Origin: Peptococcaceae bacterium BRH_c8a
Lineage (GTDB): Bacteria; Bacillota; Desulfotomaculia; Desulfotomaculales; Desulfallaceae
Length of the DNA: 64,000 bases
Reading direction: 5' to 3'
Assembly (NCBI GenBank): GCA_000961575.1
Contig: LADP01000018.1
Coordinates: forward strand, 62,001-126,000
Shown here: positions 25,889 to 33,701 of the stretch, in pieces
How the letters are laid out: each line of letters opens with the position of its first letter
How positions within the stretch are numbered: position 1 is the first letter of the stretch
Notes under the pieces: generated by a model
Told to the model about the DNA's origin: nothing
What the model saw: the letters and a program-made list of their open reading frames with translations, nothing else
Databases searched by the model: none
Translations under genes and position numbers: made by a program

Positions 25889-26563
25889 CTAATCAATGTC
25901 TTTAAAAGAAACACGGAAGGGATTGAAATCCGTGTCCTTGTCAAAGTAGTCAATGGACTCTACTTTCTTTACATAACCAACTGCTGCATAGGTCAGGGGG
26001 GTGGCTAATATCTCAAAGGCGGTTTTAAAGATGTAATTTGACAGTATCATATATAGCAATAAGTTTCCCGGTATAACCCCTGCAAATGCGATTACCACAA
26101 AGATTACTGTATCTACACCCTGCCCCAGTATGGTGGACCCAATGGTTCTGCTCCATAAATGACGTCCCTGGGTGGCTACTTTCATCCTCGCCAGTATATA
26201 AGCATTAACAAATTCTCCGCACAAGTAAGCGGCCATACTTGCGGCCACTATCCTTGGTGTTTGGCCCAAAATGGCCATATACGAGCTTTGGGCATGCCAG
26301 TCCTCGGCAGAGGGTAAAATGCCAACCAGCCAGTAAATAAATGACATAATTATACAAGCCAAAAACCCGGTCCAAACAACAACTCTACTGCGCTTATAGC
26401 CATAGACTTCGGTCAATATGTCACCGAAGATATAGGCAATTGGAAAAAGGATTGTTGCCCCGTCAAAATAAAAAGGGCCAATATGGGTTATCTTTACTGC
26501 CACCGTGTTTGATACCAGTAATACTGTTACAAATAAGGCCATGATGATGGGGAATAAACGCAA
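25889..26563 (-). CDS. yhhQ: queuosine precursor transporter (YhhQ/VUT family)
   Basis: This 224-residue membrane protein with about six helices belongs to the vitamin-uptake-transporter family, whose studied member YhhQ imports preQ0/preQ1. Family features include GATILFPIAYIFGDILTEVYGYKRSR near residue 35 and SSYMAILGQTPRIVAASMAAYLCGEFVNAYI. It starts with TTG, nine bases after AAGGAGG. A preQ1-I riboswitch whose 3' end overlaps that ribosome site supports the substrate directly. Repression of translation when preQ1 is plentiful is the expected behaviour. It is a single-gene transcript with its own terminator. Confidence 0.92.
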   Translation of the reverse strand: MRLFPIIMALFVTVLLVSNTVAVKITHIGPFYFDGATILFPIAYIFGDILTEVYGYKRSRVVVWTGFLACIIMSFIYWLVGILPSAEDWHAQSSYMAILGQTPRIVAASMAAYLCGEFVNAYILARMKVATQGRHLWSRTIGSTILGQGVDTVIFVVIAFAGVIPGNLLLYMILSNYIFKTAFEILATPLTYAAVGYVKKVESIDYFDKDTDFNPFRVSFKDID

Positions 26564-26575
26564 AATTATCTTCCT

Positions 26576-26610
26576 CCTTGTTTTGTTAATCCGGGTGGTC
26601 TGCGACCGGA
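26576..26610 (-). ncRNA. preQ1-I riboswitch
   Basis: The RNA on the minus strand has a five-base-pair P1 stem (UCCGG/CCGGA), loop UCGCAGACCAC and tail UUAACAAAACAAGG. Loop start UCGCAG and the A-rich tail are the same as in the Thermoanaerobacter tengcongensis preQ1-I aptamer, and the specificity cytosine lies in UCGCAG. The tail's AAGG is the 5' part of the AAGGAGG ribosome site, so control of translation is expected. The element is only 35 bases. Confidence 0.92.
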
Positions 26611-26742
26611 AATCTATATTAAAGCTAGGTTTTACCTTAGCCTACAATAATCTATGGGCACTATCACTAACTAAGTATACCAAAATTAAGTTGCTAAAAG
26701 GAAGACATAAGCTGGATGATGATGAAAAAGTCTAGGTTCGTG

Positions 26743-26810
26743 TCATTATGAGTAAAACAAAGAGCGCCGGCGCTTAAATACTCAGATTCTTCGCTACGCT
26801 TGAGATGACA
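26743..26810 (+). repeat. short dispersed palindromic repeat, diverged copy
   Basis: TGTCATTATGAG at the left and GATTCTTCGCTACGCTTGAG ATGACA at the right are the arms of the repeat also seen at 20284 and 60381. A GAGCGCCGGCGCTT hairpin fills the centre. The 26611-26943 interval otherwise holds the promoter and operator of the tetR gene. Confidence 0.6.
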
Positions 26811-26875
26811 ATCTTGTATATTAATAGACTTTTTTCATTGGTTTCAAAAAGCTGCTATTTATTTTTCTATGTATA

Positions 26876-26905
26876 TTGACTAAAGTTGGCACCGTCACTT
26901 AAAAT
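26876..26905 (+). promoter_or_regulatory. sigma-A-type promoter of the tetR-efflux operon
   Basis: TTGACT and TAAAAT lie 18 bases apart, close to the TTGACA/TATAAT consensus. The TetR operator begins nine bases after the -10 box. Confidence 0.65.
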
Positions 26906-26913
26906 AGCTACAG

Positions 26914-26927
26914 ACAGACCAGTCGGT
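26914..26927 (+). promoter_or_regulatory. TetR-family operator, copy 1
   Basis: ACAGACCAGTCGGT is an inverted repeat (ACnGAC-CA-GTCGGT) with one mismatch. The same sequence recurs at 27548 in perfect form. Placed at the expected transcription start, it would give autorepression of the tetR gene. Confidence 0.8.
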
Positions 26928-26943
26928 CGGTGGGGGTGTGGTC

Positions 26944-27525
26944 ATGAGTAATGGTAAAAAAGATATCATAGCCGATGCAGCTATGACGTGTTTCCTGTCA
27001 TCAGGTTACGGCGCCACATCCGTGGATGAAATCGCCAGAGCATCAGGATTTAGCAAAGGGGGTATCTACTGGCATTTTAAAAGCAAGGAAGATATTTTTA
27101 TTTACCTGGTGGAAAAATGGGTTCGTGAATTCGACAACGGATTTATTAGCAGGCTAAAAGAAGACGATTCGGCCCGGGAGAAACTTAACAAGTTTATGAT
27201 CCACTTTTTGGACAATGTGGACAACAATGTGCCGGGCTTAATTATGGAGTTCTTTATGCAGGCCAAGAATGAACTGGTTATCAATAGGGTCAAATCCTGT
27301 ATCGATAAAACCAGGCTGGAAAAAATAATCAGGGACATCGTTCAAGACGCCATACATAAGGGGGAGTTCAAACCTGTGGATGCCGGTGCGGCCACAGATA
27401 TTTTTATCAGCATTTTTCATGGTATCGGTTTTCGTTATAACACTGGACACCGTGATAAACAGTTTATGGAACATACCGGAGTTACTGCTTTGGATATCTT
27501 CCTGGAAGGAATATTAAATAAGTAA
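26944..27525 (+). CDS. TetR/AcrR-family transcriptional repressor
   Basis: This repressor of about 193 residues has an N-terminal helix-turn-helix (GATSVDEIARASGFSKGGIYWHFKSKEDIF, about residues 20-50) and an alpha-helical ligand-binding domain. A GTG at 26938 is possible, but the ATG at 26944 is better placed relative to GGGGGTG. Identical operators before it and before the efflux genes show it probably represses both itself and the RND pump. The inducing compound is unknown, but is likely to be a pump substrate. Confidence 0.92.
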   Translation: MSNGKKDIIADAAMTCFLSSGYGATSVDEIARASGFSKGGIYWHFKSKEDIFIYLVEKWVREFDNGFISRLKEDDSAREKLNKFMIHFLDNVDNNVPGLIMEFFMQAKNELVINRVKSCIDKTRLEKIIRDIVQDAIHKGEFKPVDAGAATDIFISIFHGIGFRYNTGHRDKQFMEHTGVTALDIFLEGILNK

Positions 27526-27547
27526 TATTTTTTTTGCCAGTCAACAG

Positions 27548-27561
27548 ACCGACCAGTCGGT
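27548..27561 (+). promoter_or_regulatory. TetR-family operator, copy 2
   Basis: ACCGACCAGTCGGT has perfect six-base arms around CA and lies 26 bases before the membrane-fusion gene. It matches the site at 26914 at 13 of 14 positions. Confidence 0.82.
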
Positions 27562-27586
27562 TAGTAATTCGTGGAAGGGGAAGCAT

Positions 27587-28726
27587 ATGTTGAGAACGCT
27601 GACTAAATGTATATTAGTTGCACTTCTGTTTATATTACTGGCCGGAATCACCGGTTGCGGCAACCAGGAGGTGGTTCAAGATGAGCCCCTGGTGCCCGTG
27701 GAAACCGTCCAGGCTAAAAAAGCCGACCTAACCCATTCCTTGAATACTTCCGGTGAAATAGCGGCAGATGTCGAAGTGGCTGTAGCCCCCAAGGCCTCGG
27801 GACGAGTGACAGCGGTTCGTGTTCGGGTAGGTGACCGGGTCGGCCAGGGGCAGACGCTTATCCAGCTTGACGATACTGACGCCCAAAACGGAGTGGCCCA
27901 GGCCGAGGCCGGCCTGGGGATAGCCGGGGTTAATGTAGAGATGGCCGAACAGAGCCTGGCTGATGCCCAATTAAACTACGACCGCAATAAAGCACTTTTT
28001 GAAGCCGAGGCTATAGCCCAATCCCAGCTGGATCAGGCCGAAAGCGGTTTGAAAAACGCCCGGGCCGGGCTGAAGCTGGCGCAGGAACAACTGAACCAGG
28101 CCCAGACTGGCCTGAATAACGCCCGGCAAAGTGTGAGCAGTTTTACTGTGGTCTCCCCTATGGCCGGGCTGGTGGCTGCGGTTAATGTGGAAATCGGTGC
28201 CATGGCCGGACCCCAGGCTCCAGTGGTTACGGTGGTGCAATTGGATACGGTGCGGGTCAAAGTTAACTTATCCGAAAAATTTATCGGTTCGGTCAAGCCG
28301 GGCCTGGAAGTGCCGGTGACCATTAACTCCCTAAACAAACAATATACTGGAATTGTGGCTACCGTTGGGCCAAAGGCCGATCCCGTTACCAGGGCCTTTC
28401 CCGTCGAAATTAAGCTGGATAATCAAGAGGGTGCTATAAAATCCGGCATGGTAGCCGATCTGCTCCTGTCCACCGGTACTTCTAAAGATGCGGTGACCGT
28501 GCCGGTGGACGCAGTGATAGAACGGGAAGGGCAATTTACGGTGTTTGTGGTGGAGGACGACCAGGCCAAAGAGGTCAGTGTCAAAGTGGGGGTCTCCGCA
28601 GGTCAATTGACCGAGATTAAAGAAGGCATTAAAGAGGGCCAGTCGGTGATAGTAAAAGGCAACCGGTTGGTAGTGGACGGGCAGTCGGTCAGGGTGGTTG
28701 ACGGGCCGGGAGGTGCCGCCCAGTGA
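27587..28726 (+). CDS. RND efflux periplasmic-adaptor (membrane fusion) lipoprotein
   Basis: This 379-residue HlyD/AcrA-type adaptor has an N-terminal signal ending in the lipobox ITGC, so it is lipid-anchored. The first biotinyl-lipoyl half (VAPKASGRVTAVRVRVGDRVGQGQTLIQLDD) is followed by an alpha-helical hairpin rich in A, Q and N with coiled-coil character (about 100-175), the second lipoyl half and beta-barrel domains. The GTGA junction overlaps the RND gene by four bases. In a single-membrane cell it would assist the pump without an outer-membrane channel; no tolC-like gene is adjacent. Confidence 0.92.
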   Translation: MLRTLTKCILVALLFILLAGITGCGNQEVVQDEPLVPVETVQAKKADLTHSLNTSGEIAADVEVAVAPKASGRVTAVRVRVGDRVGQGQTLIQLDDTDAQNGVAQAEAGLGIAGVNVEMAEQSLADAQLNYDRNKALFEAEAIAQSQLDQAESGLKNARAGLKLAQEQLNQAQTGLNNARQSVSSFTVVSPMAGLVAAVNVEIGAMAGPQAPVVTVVQLDTVRVKVNLSEKFIGSVKPGLEVPVTINSLNKQYTGIVATVGPKADPVTRAFPVEIKLDNQEGAIKSGMVADLLLSTGTSKDAVTVPVDAVIEREGQFTVFVVEDDQAKEVSVKVGVSAGQLTEIKEGIKEGQSVIVKGNRLVVDGQSVRVVDGPGGAAQ

Positions 28727-31700
28727 AATTAACCAATCTATCGGTGGACCGGCCCCTGGCCATTAGCATGCTATTAGTTGCCCTGGTATTGTTGGGCTTG
28801 TTTTCCCTGCCCCGCCTGGCGGTGGATCTATACCCGGAAATGGAACTGCCCTTTGCCGCCATAATCACATCTTACGAGGGTGCCGCCCCGGCCGAGGTGG
28901 AAAAATTGGTCACCAAGCCCGTTGAGTCGGCGGTGGCCACGGTGAGCAACGTTAGTGAAATTCACTCTATCTCCCAGAACGGCAGCTCACTGGTACTGAT
29001 ATTGTTCAACTGGGGCACTGATGTGGACGACGCCGTTAACGATCTGCGGGAAAAGGTGGATCAGATGAAGGGCATGCTGCCCGACGGTATCCAGACGCCC
29101 CGCACCATGAAGGCCGACCCCAACTCAATGCCCATCATATCCTTTGCGGTCACCGGCGGCGATGTGGTTAAGCTGAAGAAAATCTCCGAAGACACCATCA
29201 GGCCCCGGTTAGAGCGGATTGAAGGAGTAGCTTCGGTTACAGTGAACGGGGGCCGGCAGCGGGAGATTAAAGTGGTGCTGGACAAGGCCAAGCTGGATGC
29301 TTATGGCCTGGGCGTGAACCAGGTGACCCAGGGGCTGGCCGGTGACAATGTTTCCGGTACCGCGGGCACGGTGCAAAAGGGTACCAGCGAAATGTCCCTC
29401 CGGGTAATTGGAGAGTACAGCAGTCTGGAAGACTTGCGCAACGTGCGCATCTACTTACCCACTGGAACCACCGTGGCGTTAAGGGATTTGGCCGTGATCG
29501 AGGATTCATTTCAAAAGGAAACTCAGCACGCCTTTGTGGACGGCGAGCCGTCCCTGGGACTGGATATCATGAAATCTTCCGACGGCAATACTGTTCAGGT
29601 GGCCAGGCAGGTGCACCAAGAAGTTGAGCAGCTCAACAAAGTGCTGCCTGCCGGGGCCACAATCGAAGTCATCATCGACCAATCTAAGTTTATCAACCAG
29701 TCTATCAATAATGTAATCCATCATGGCCTACTGGGTGCTTTCTTTGCCGTTGCCATTTTGTACTTGTTTTTGCGCAGCGTGCGCAGCACCTTGGTGGTCG
29801 CCCTGGTAATACCCATTGCCATTATCGCCACCTTTACTATGATGTACTTCGGCAATCAGACCATTAACCTGCTGTCACTGGGCGGGCTGGTGCTGGGGCT
29901 GGGTTCACTGGTAGACTTCTCGGTAGTGGTGTTGGAAAGCATCTACCGCTACCGGGAGAACGGGTACGGCATCATCGAGTCGGCCAAGCTGGGCAGCGCC
30001 GAGGTGGGCAACGCCGTTATGGCGTCGGCAGCCTCCCAGGTGGTAGTGTTTTTGCCCATAGTATTTGTACAGGGATTAGCCGGCATTTTATTCGGCCCCC
30101 TGGCTTTAACAGTAAGTTTTTCGCACATTGCCGCCTTGTTTGCCGCCCTGACCCTGGTGCCCATGCTGGCCTCCAAACTGCTAAGGGATGTGCCCCCGCC
30201 AATTGCCATCAAGGCCCCGGTGAAGACCAAAAACCCGGTGCTTATCTTCGGGCGGTTCATTAACATATTGAACGAGCGGTACGGTAAACTCTTAAAATGG
30301 TCCCTTGCCAATCGTAAAAAAGTGGTGGCTTTCACCATGGTGCTGCTAATGGCGAGCATTGCAGTTACCCCATTGATTGGCACCGAATTTATACCGGGGA
30401 TGGACCAGGGGGAAGTAACTGTAACCCTGGAAATGCCTGCGGGGACCAAACTGGCCGAAACCACCCGGGTGGCCGGTGATCTGGAGTACTTAATCCGGCA
30501 TGAGATTGATGAAGTGGAACACGTCTTTACCACGGTGGGCACCGGTGCCATGGCCATGCTGGGTCTGGGCAGCGGTGATACTGCCACCATCCAGATTAAA
30601 TTGAAGCCCTTGGCCGAACGGGAACTAACCACCCAGGAGGCGGTGGAAAAACTGCGCCTGGCCATGTCCGGCGTTCCCGGCGCGGACATAACCGTGGCCG
30701 CAGCCGACAGCAGCGGTGGCATGACCGCTAGCCCGGTTGAAATAACCATTCGCGGTGATGACCTGCAGGTACTGGAGCAACTGGGGGATACTGTAGCAAC
30801 AATAGTGGCGGATGTGGAGGGAACTAGAAATGTGGCCAACTCCCTCACCGAGGCCAACTCGGAAATCCAGCTGGTGGTGGATCGGGAAAAGGCGGCCCGC
30901 TATGGCCTCACTGCCGGACAGATACTGTCCGCGGTGCGGTTATCCTATGACGGTAGCGTGGTCAGTCGCATGCGTACCGGTGATGATGAAGTTAATATCA
31001 GGCTGTTGACATCCGGAGATTTTGAAAAAACGCCGGATACCCTGTCCGGGATGATGATCGTGACACCCACCGGGGCCCTGGTGCCCGTGGGGGCAGTAGC
31101 CAGCATTGAAACCAGGGAAGTGCCGCAGGTAATCAACAGATCCGGTCAAAACCGTCAGGTCAGTATTACAGCCGATGTGGCCGGTCGGGATACCGGCAGC
31201 GTGAACAGGGATATTCAAACCCGGTTGGACGGGTTGACCATGCCCGAGGGGTACCTCGTGGAAACCGGCGGTCAGGCCCAGGACATGGCTGAATCATTCG
31301 GTTCCCTGGGCACGGCGCTAATTCTATCTGTAATACTGGTGTTCATGGTGATGGTGGCCCTGTTTGAATCACTGTTTCAGCCCTTTATCATCATGTTCTC
31401 CCTGCCCCCCACATTCATCGGGGTTGTTATGGGCCTGCTGGTGACGGGGCACCGCCTGAGTGTGACCGCCCTTATCGGCGCCATCATGCTGGTGGGCATT
31501 GTGGTGAACAACGCCATTGTGCTGGTGGACTACATCAACACTCTGCGCAAACGGGGCTACGAGCGGAACCAGGCCATATTAGAGGCCGGACCGGTGCGCT
31601 TGCGCCCTATTATCATGACTGCTCTGACCACAGTGCTGGCGCTGCTGCCCATGGCTTTTGGCGGCGGTGAGGGCGCTGAAGCCCAGGCGCCCATGGCGGT

Positions 31701-31842
31701 GGTGGTGGCCTTTGGCCTTACGTTATCCACCCTGATTACTCTGGTATTCGTCCCGGTGGTCTATACCATCTTCGACGATCTGGGCCAAAAGCTGGCCGCT
31801 AGGTTCGGCAGGTTAACTAGTCCCAAAACTAAGGACGCTTGA
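28723..31842 (+). CDS. RND-family multidrug efflux transporter (AcrB/SwrC-like)
   Basis: This 1039-residue pump has the full HAE-type plan: TM1, a large extracytoplasmic loop, TM2-7, a second loop and TM8-12. Signatures include PEMELPFAAIITSYEGAAPAEVE and ALTTVLALLPMAFGGG. In TM4, where AcrB has the proton-relay pair Asp407-Asp408, this protein reads SLVDFSVVVLESI, with D398 followed by F399, so one relay aspartate is missing. The start is GTG, overlapping the adaptor gene. Expression is likely controlled by the TetR repressor upstream. Substrate is unknown; drug or lipid-like compounds are usual. Confidence 0.93.
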   Translation: MKLTNLSVDRPLAISMLLVALVLLGLFSLPRLAVDLYPEMELPFAAIITSYEGAAPAEVEKLVTKPVESAVATVSNVSEIHSISQNGSSLVLILFNWGTDVDDAVNDLREKVDQMKGMLPDGIQTPRTMKADPNSMPIISFAVTGGDVVKLKKISEDTIRPRLERIEGVASVTVNGGRQREIKVVLDKAKLDAYGLGVNQVTQGLAGDNVSGTAGTVQKGTSEMSLRVIGEYSSLEDLRNVRIYLPTGTTVALRDLAVIEDSFQKETQHAFVDGEPSLGLDIMKSSDGNTVQVARQVHQEVEQLNKVLPAGATIEVIIDQSKFINQSINNVIHHGLLGAFFAVAILYLFLRSVRSTLVVALVIPIAIIATFTMMYFGNQTINLLSLGGLVLGLGSLVDFSVVVLESIYRYRENGYGIIESAKLGSAEVGNAVMASAASQVVVFLPIVFVQGLAGILFGPLALTVSFSHIAALFAALTLVPMLASKLLRDVPPPIAIKAPVKTKNPVLIFGRFINILNERYGKLLKWSLANRKKVVAFTMVLLMASIAVTPLIGTEFIPGMDQGEVTVTLEMPAGTKLAETTRVAGDLEYLIRHEIDEVEHVFTTVGTGAMAMLGLGSGDTATIQIKLKPLAERELTTQEAVEKLRLAMSGVPGADITVAAADSSGGMTASPVEITIRGDDLQVLEQLGDTVATIVADVEGTRNVANSLTEANSEIQLVVDREKAARYGLTAGQILSAVRLSYDGSVVSRMRTGDDEVNIRLLTSGDFEKTPDTLSGMMIVTPTGALVPVGAVASIETREVPQVINRSGQNRQVSITADVAGRDTGSVNRDIQTRLDGLTMPEGYLVETGGQAQDMAESFGSLGTALILSVILVFMVMVALFESLFQPFIIMFSLPPTFIGVVMGLLVTGHRLSVTALIGAIMLVGIVVNNAIVLVDYINTLRKRGYERNQAILEAGPVRLRPIIMTALTTVLALLPMAFGGGEGAEAQAPMAVVVAFGLTLSTLITLVFVPVVYTIFDDLGQKLAARFGRLTSPKTKDA

Positions 31843-31873
31843 TGCCTAATTAATTATTTAACAATAATGGCTT

Positions 31874-31916
31874 GCGGTGCCCATGTTTAGCACTTAAACA
31901 TGGGCACCGCTTTTTT
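31874..31916 (+). terminator. intrinsic terminator of the RND operon
   Basis: GCGGTGCCCATGTTTA and TAAACATGGGCACCGC pair perfectly around a short loop, followed by six T residues. Confidence 0.93.
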
Positions 31917-31922
31917 AACAGC

Positions 31923-31951
31923 AAAAAGAGTAGCAGTTACTGCTACTCTTT
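31923..31951 (-). terminator. intrinsic terminator of the ABC-F gene
   Basis: On the minus strand AGAGTAGCAG and CTGCTACTCT pair around TAA and run into TTTTTGC. It faces the RND terminator, giving a convergent pair. Confidence 0.85.
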
Positions 31952-31962
31952 AAATTAAAACC

Positions 31963-33552
31963 TTACTTAATCATTTTTTCTAGGTACTCATCATAGGTTA
32001 GCTGCTTATCTATCAACCCGTTGGGGGTAATTTCGATGATTCGGTTGGCAATAGTTTGAATGAACTGGTGGTCGTGGGATACAAAAAGTACGGTACCACC
32101 AAATGCTATTAGTCCATTATTGACCGCGGTTATCGATTCCAGATCCAGATGGTTGGTTGGCTCATCCAGGAGTAAAACATTGGCGCTACTTAACATCATC
32201 ATGGTAAATATTAAGCGTACTTTTTCGCCGCCAGAGAGAACACTAACCTCTTTAAGTGCCTCATCTCCGGAAAACAGCATTCTACCCAGGAAGCCCCTGA
32301 TAAAGGTCTCGGTTAAATCTGTAGAGAATTGGCGTAACCAATCTATCAAATTTAACTCTACATCGTTAAAGTAGTGGGAATTATCCTTGGGAAAATAAGA
32401 TTGCGTAGTAGTAACTCCCCATTTGAATGCTCCGCTGTCAGCCTCTAGCTCACCCATCAGAATTTTAAATAAAGTGGTTTTAGCAGTTTCATCCTGGCCG
32501 ACAAAAGCTATTTTATCGCCTTTGTTTACCGTAAAGCTAATATTATCTAAAACCTTGTGGCCATTGACCGTTTTACAAAGACTATCAACGGTTAACAAAT
32601 CGTTTCCTGCTTCTCGATCCGGCTTAAACCCAACAAAAGGATATTTTCTTGAAGATGGTTGAATATCTTCTAAGGTAAGTTTTTCTAATTGTTTTTTTCG
32701 TGAAGTTGCTTGCTTTGATTTTGAAGCGTTGGCACTAAATCGTTTAATGAATTCCTTTAAATCATTAGCCTTTTCTTCCAATCTTTTGTTCTTGTCCCTG
32801 GCCAGCTGAAGTATAAGCTGGCTAGATTCATACCAGAAATCATAGTTACCGACAAATATTTTAATTTTGCCAAAATCAATATCTGCAATATGGGTACAAA
32901 CTTGATTAAGAAAATGTCTATCGTGGGAAACCACAATAACCGTGCCTGCAAAGTCATGTAAAAAATTTTCCAGCCAAACAATGGACTTTATATCCAGGTG
33001 GTTTGTTGGCTCATCTAGTAGCAATATGTGGGGGTGGCCAAATAATGCTTGGGCTAGTAGCACTTTTACCTTTTCAGTACCTTTTAATTCTTGCATTGTT
33101 TTGCGATGCAGACTTTCGTTAATGCCTAAACCCGAAAGCAACAATGCCGCCTCATATTCTGCATCCCAGCCGTTTAGTTCTGCAAACTCACCCTCTAATT
33201 CAGAAGCTTTAAGACCATCGGCATCAGAAAAGTCTTCTTTAGCATATAACTCATCTTTTTCCAACATGATGGAGTAAAGCCTGGCGTGCCCCATGATTAC
33301 AGTTGACAGCACGTCATATTGGTCAAATGCAAAGTGATCCTGTTTTAATACCGCCAGCCTTTCACCGGGCGTAATGCTTACCTCTCCTGTGCTGGGTTCC
33401 AGGTCACCTGAAAGGATCTTTAAAAATGTGGATTTACCTGCTCCATTAGCGCCGATTAATCCGTAACAGTTGCCAGGAGCAAATGTAATATTCACATTGT
33501 CGAATAGTTTTCTGTCACCATATCTTAAACTTACATTATTTGTACTGATCAA
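31963..33552 (-). CDS. ykpA: ABC-F family ATPase, YkpA/YbiT type
   Basis: This soluble protein of about 529 residues carries two ABC cassettes and no membrane segment. The first cassette has GLIGANGAGKST and a diverged signature LKGTEKVKVLLAQALF; the second has the diverged Walker A GQDETAKTT and the intact LSGGEKVRLIF. The opening ISTNNVSLRYGDRKLFDNVNI matches the YkpA/YbiT branch closely. ABC-F proteins act on ribosomes, typically in the E site. The open frame extends to 33597, but TTG at 33552 follows AAGGCGG and gives the family's usual start. The degenerate second Walker A (K retained, G/S changes) is notable. Confidence 0.9.
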   Translation of the reverse strand: MISTNNVSLRYGDRKLFDNVNITFAPGNCYGLIGANGAGKSTFLKILSGDLEPSTGEVSITPGERLAVLKQDHFAFDQYDVLSTVIMGHARLYSIMLEKDELYAKEDFSDADGLKASELEGEFAELNGWDAEYEAALLLSGLGINESLHRKTMQELKGTEKVKVLLAQALFGHPHILLLDEPTNHLDIKSIVWLENFLHDFAGTVIVVSHDRHFLNQVCTHIADIDFGKIKIFVGNYDFWYESSQLILQLARDKNKRLEEKANDLKEFIKRFSANASKSKQATSRKKQLEKLTLEDIQPSSRKYPFVGFKPDREAGNDLLTVDSLCKTVNGHKVLDNISFTVNKGDKIAFVGQDETAKTTLFKILMGELEADSGAFKWGVTTTQSYFPKDNSHYFNDVELNLIDWLRQFSTDLTETFIRGFLGRMLFSGDEALKEVSVLSGGEKVRLIFTMMMLSSANVLLLDEPTNHLDLESITAVNNGLIAFGGTVLFVSHDHQFIQTIANRIIEITPNGLIDKQLTYDEYLEKMIK

Positions 33553-33701
33553 ATTATAATACCGCCTTAATATATTTTTTAGTGTTAAAACTACCAAAGC
33601 ATTATATCACATAATAAGATGGAGTCATTCTTGAATTAAAAGGGTAAAGTGAATAATCTGACGAAATATAGGTTTAATTGTAAAATTAAGGGGCGTTATG
33701 A

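Noticed and set aside
29949-30857. 302-codon open frame on the minus strand
   Set aside because: Antisense to the RND pump gene; Ser/Thr/Met-rich and without recognisable motifs.
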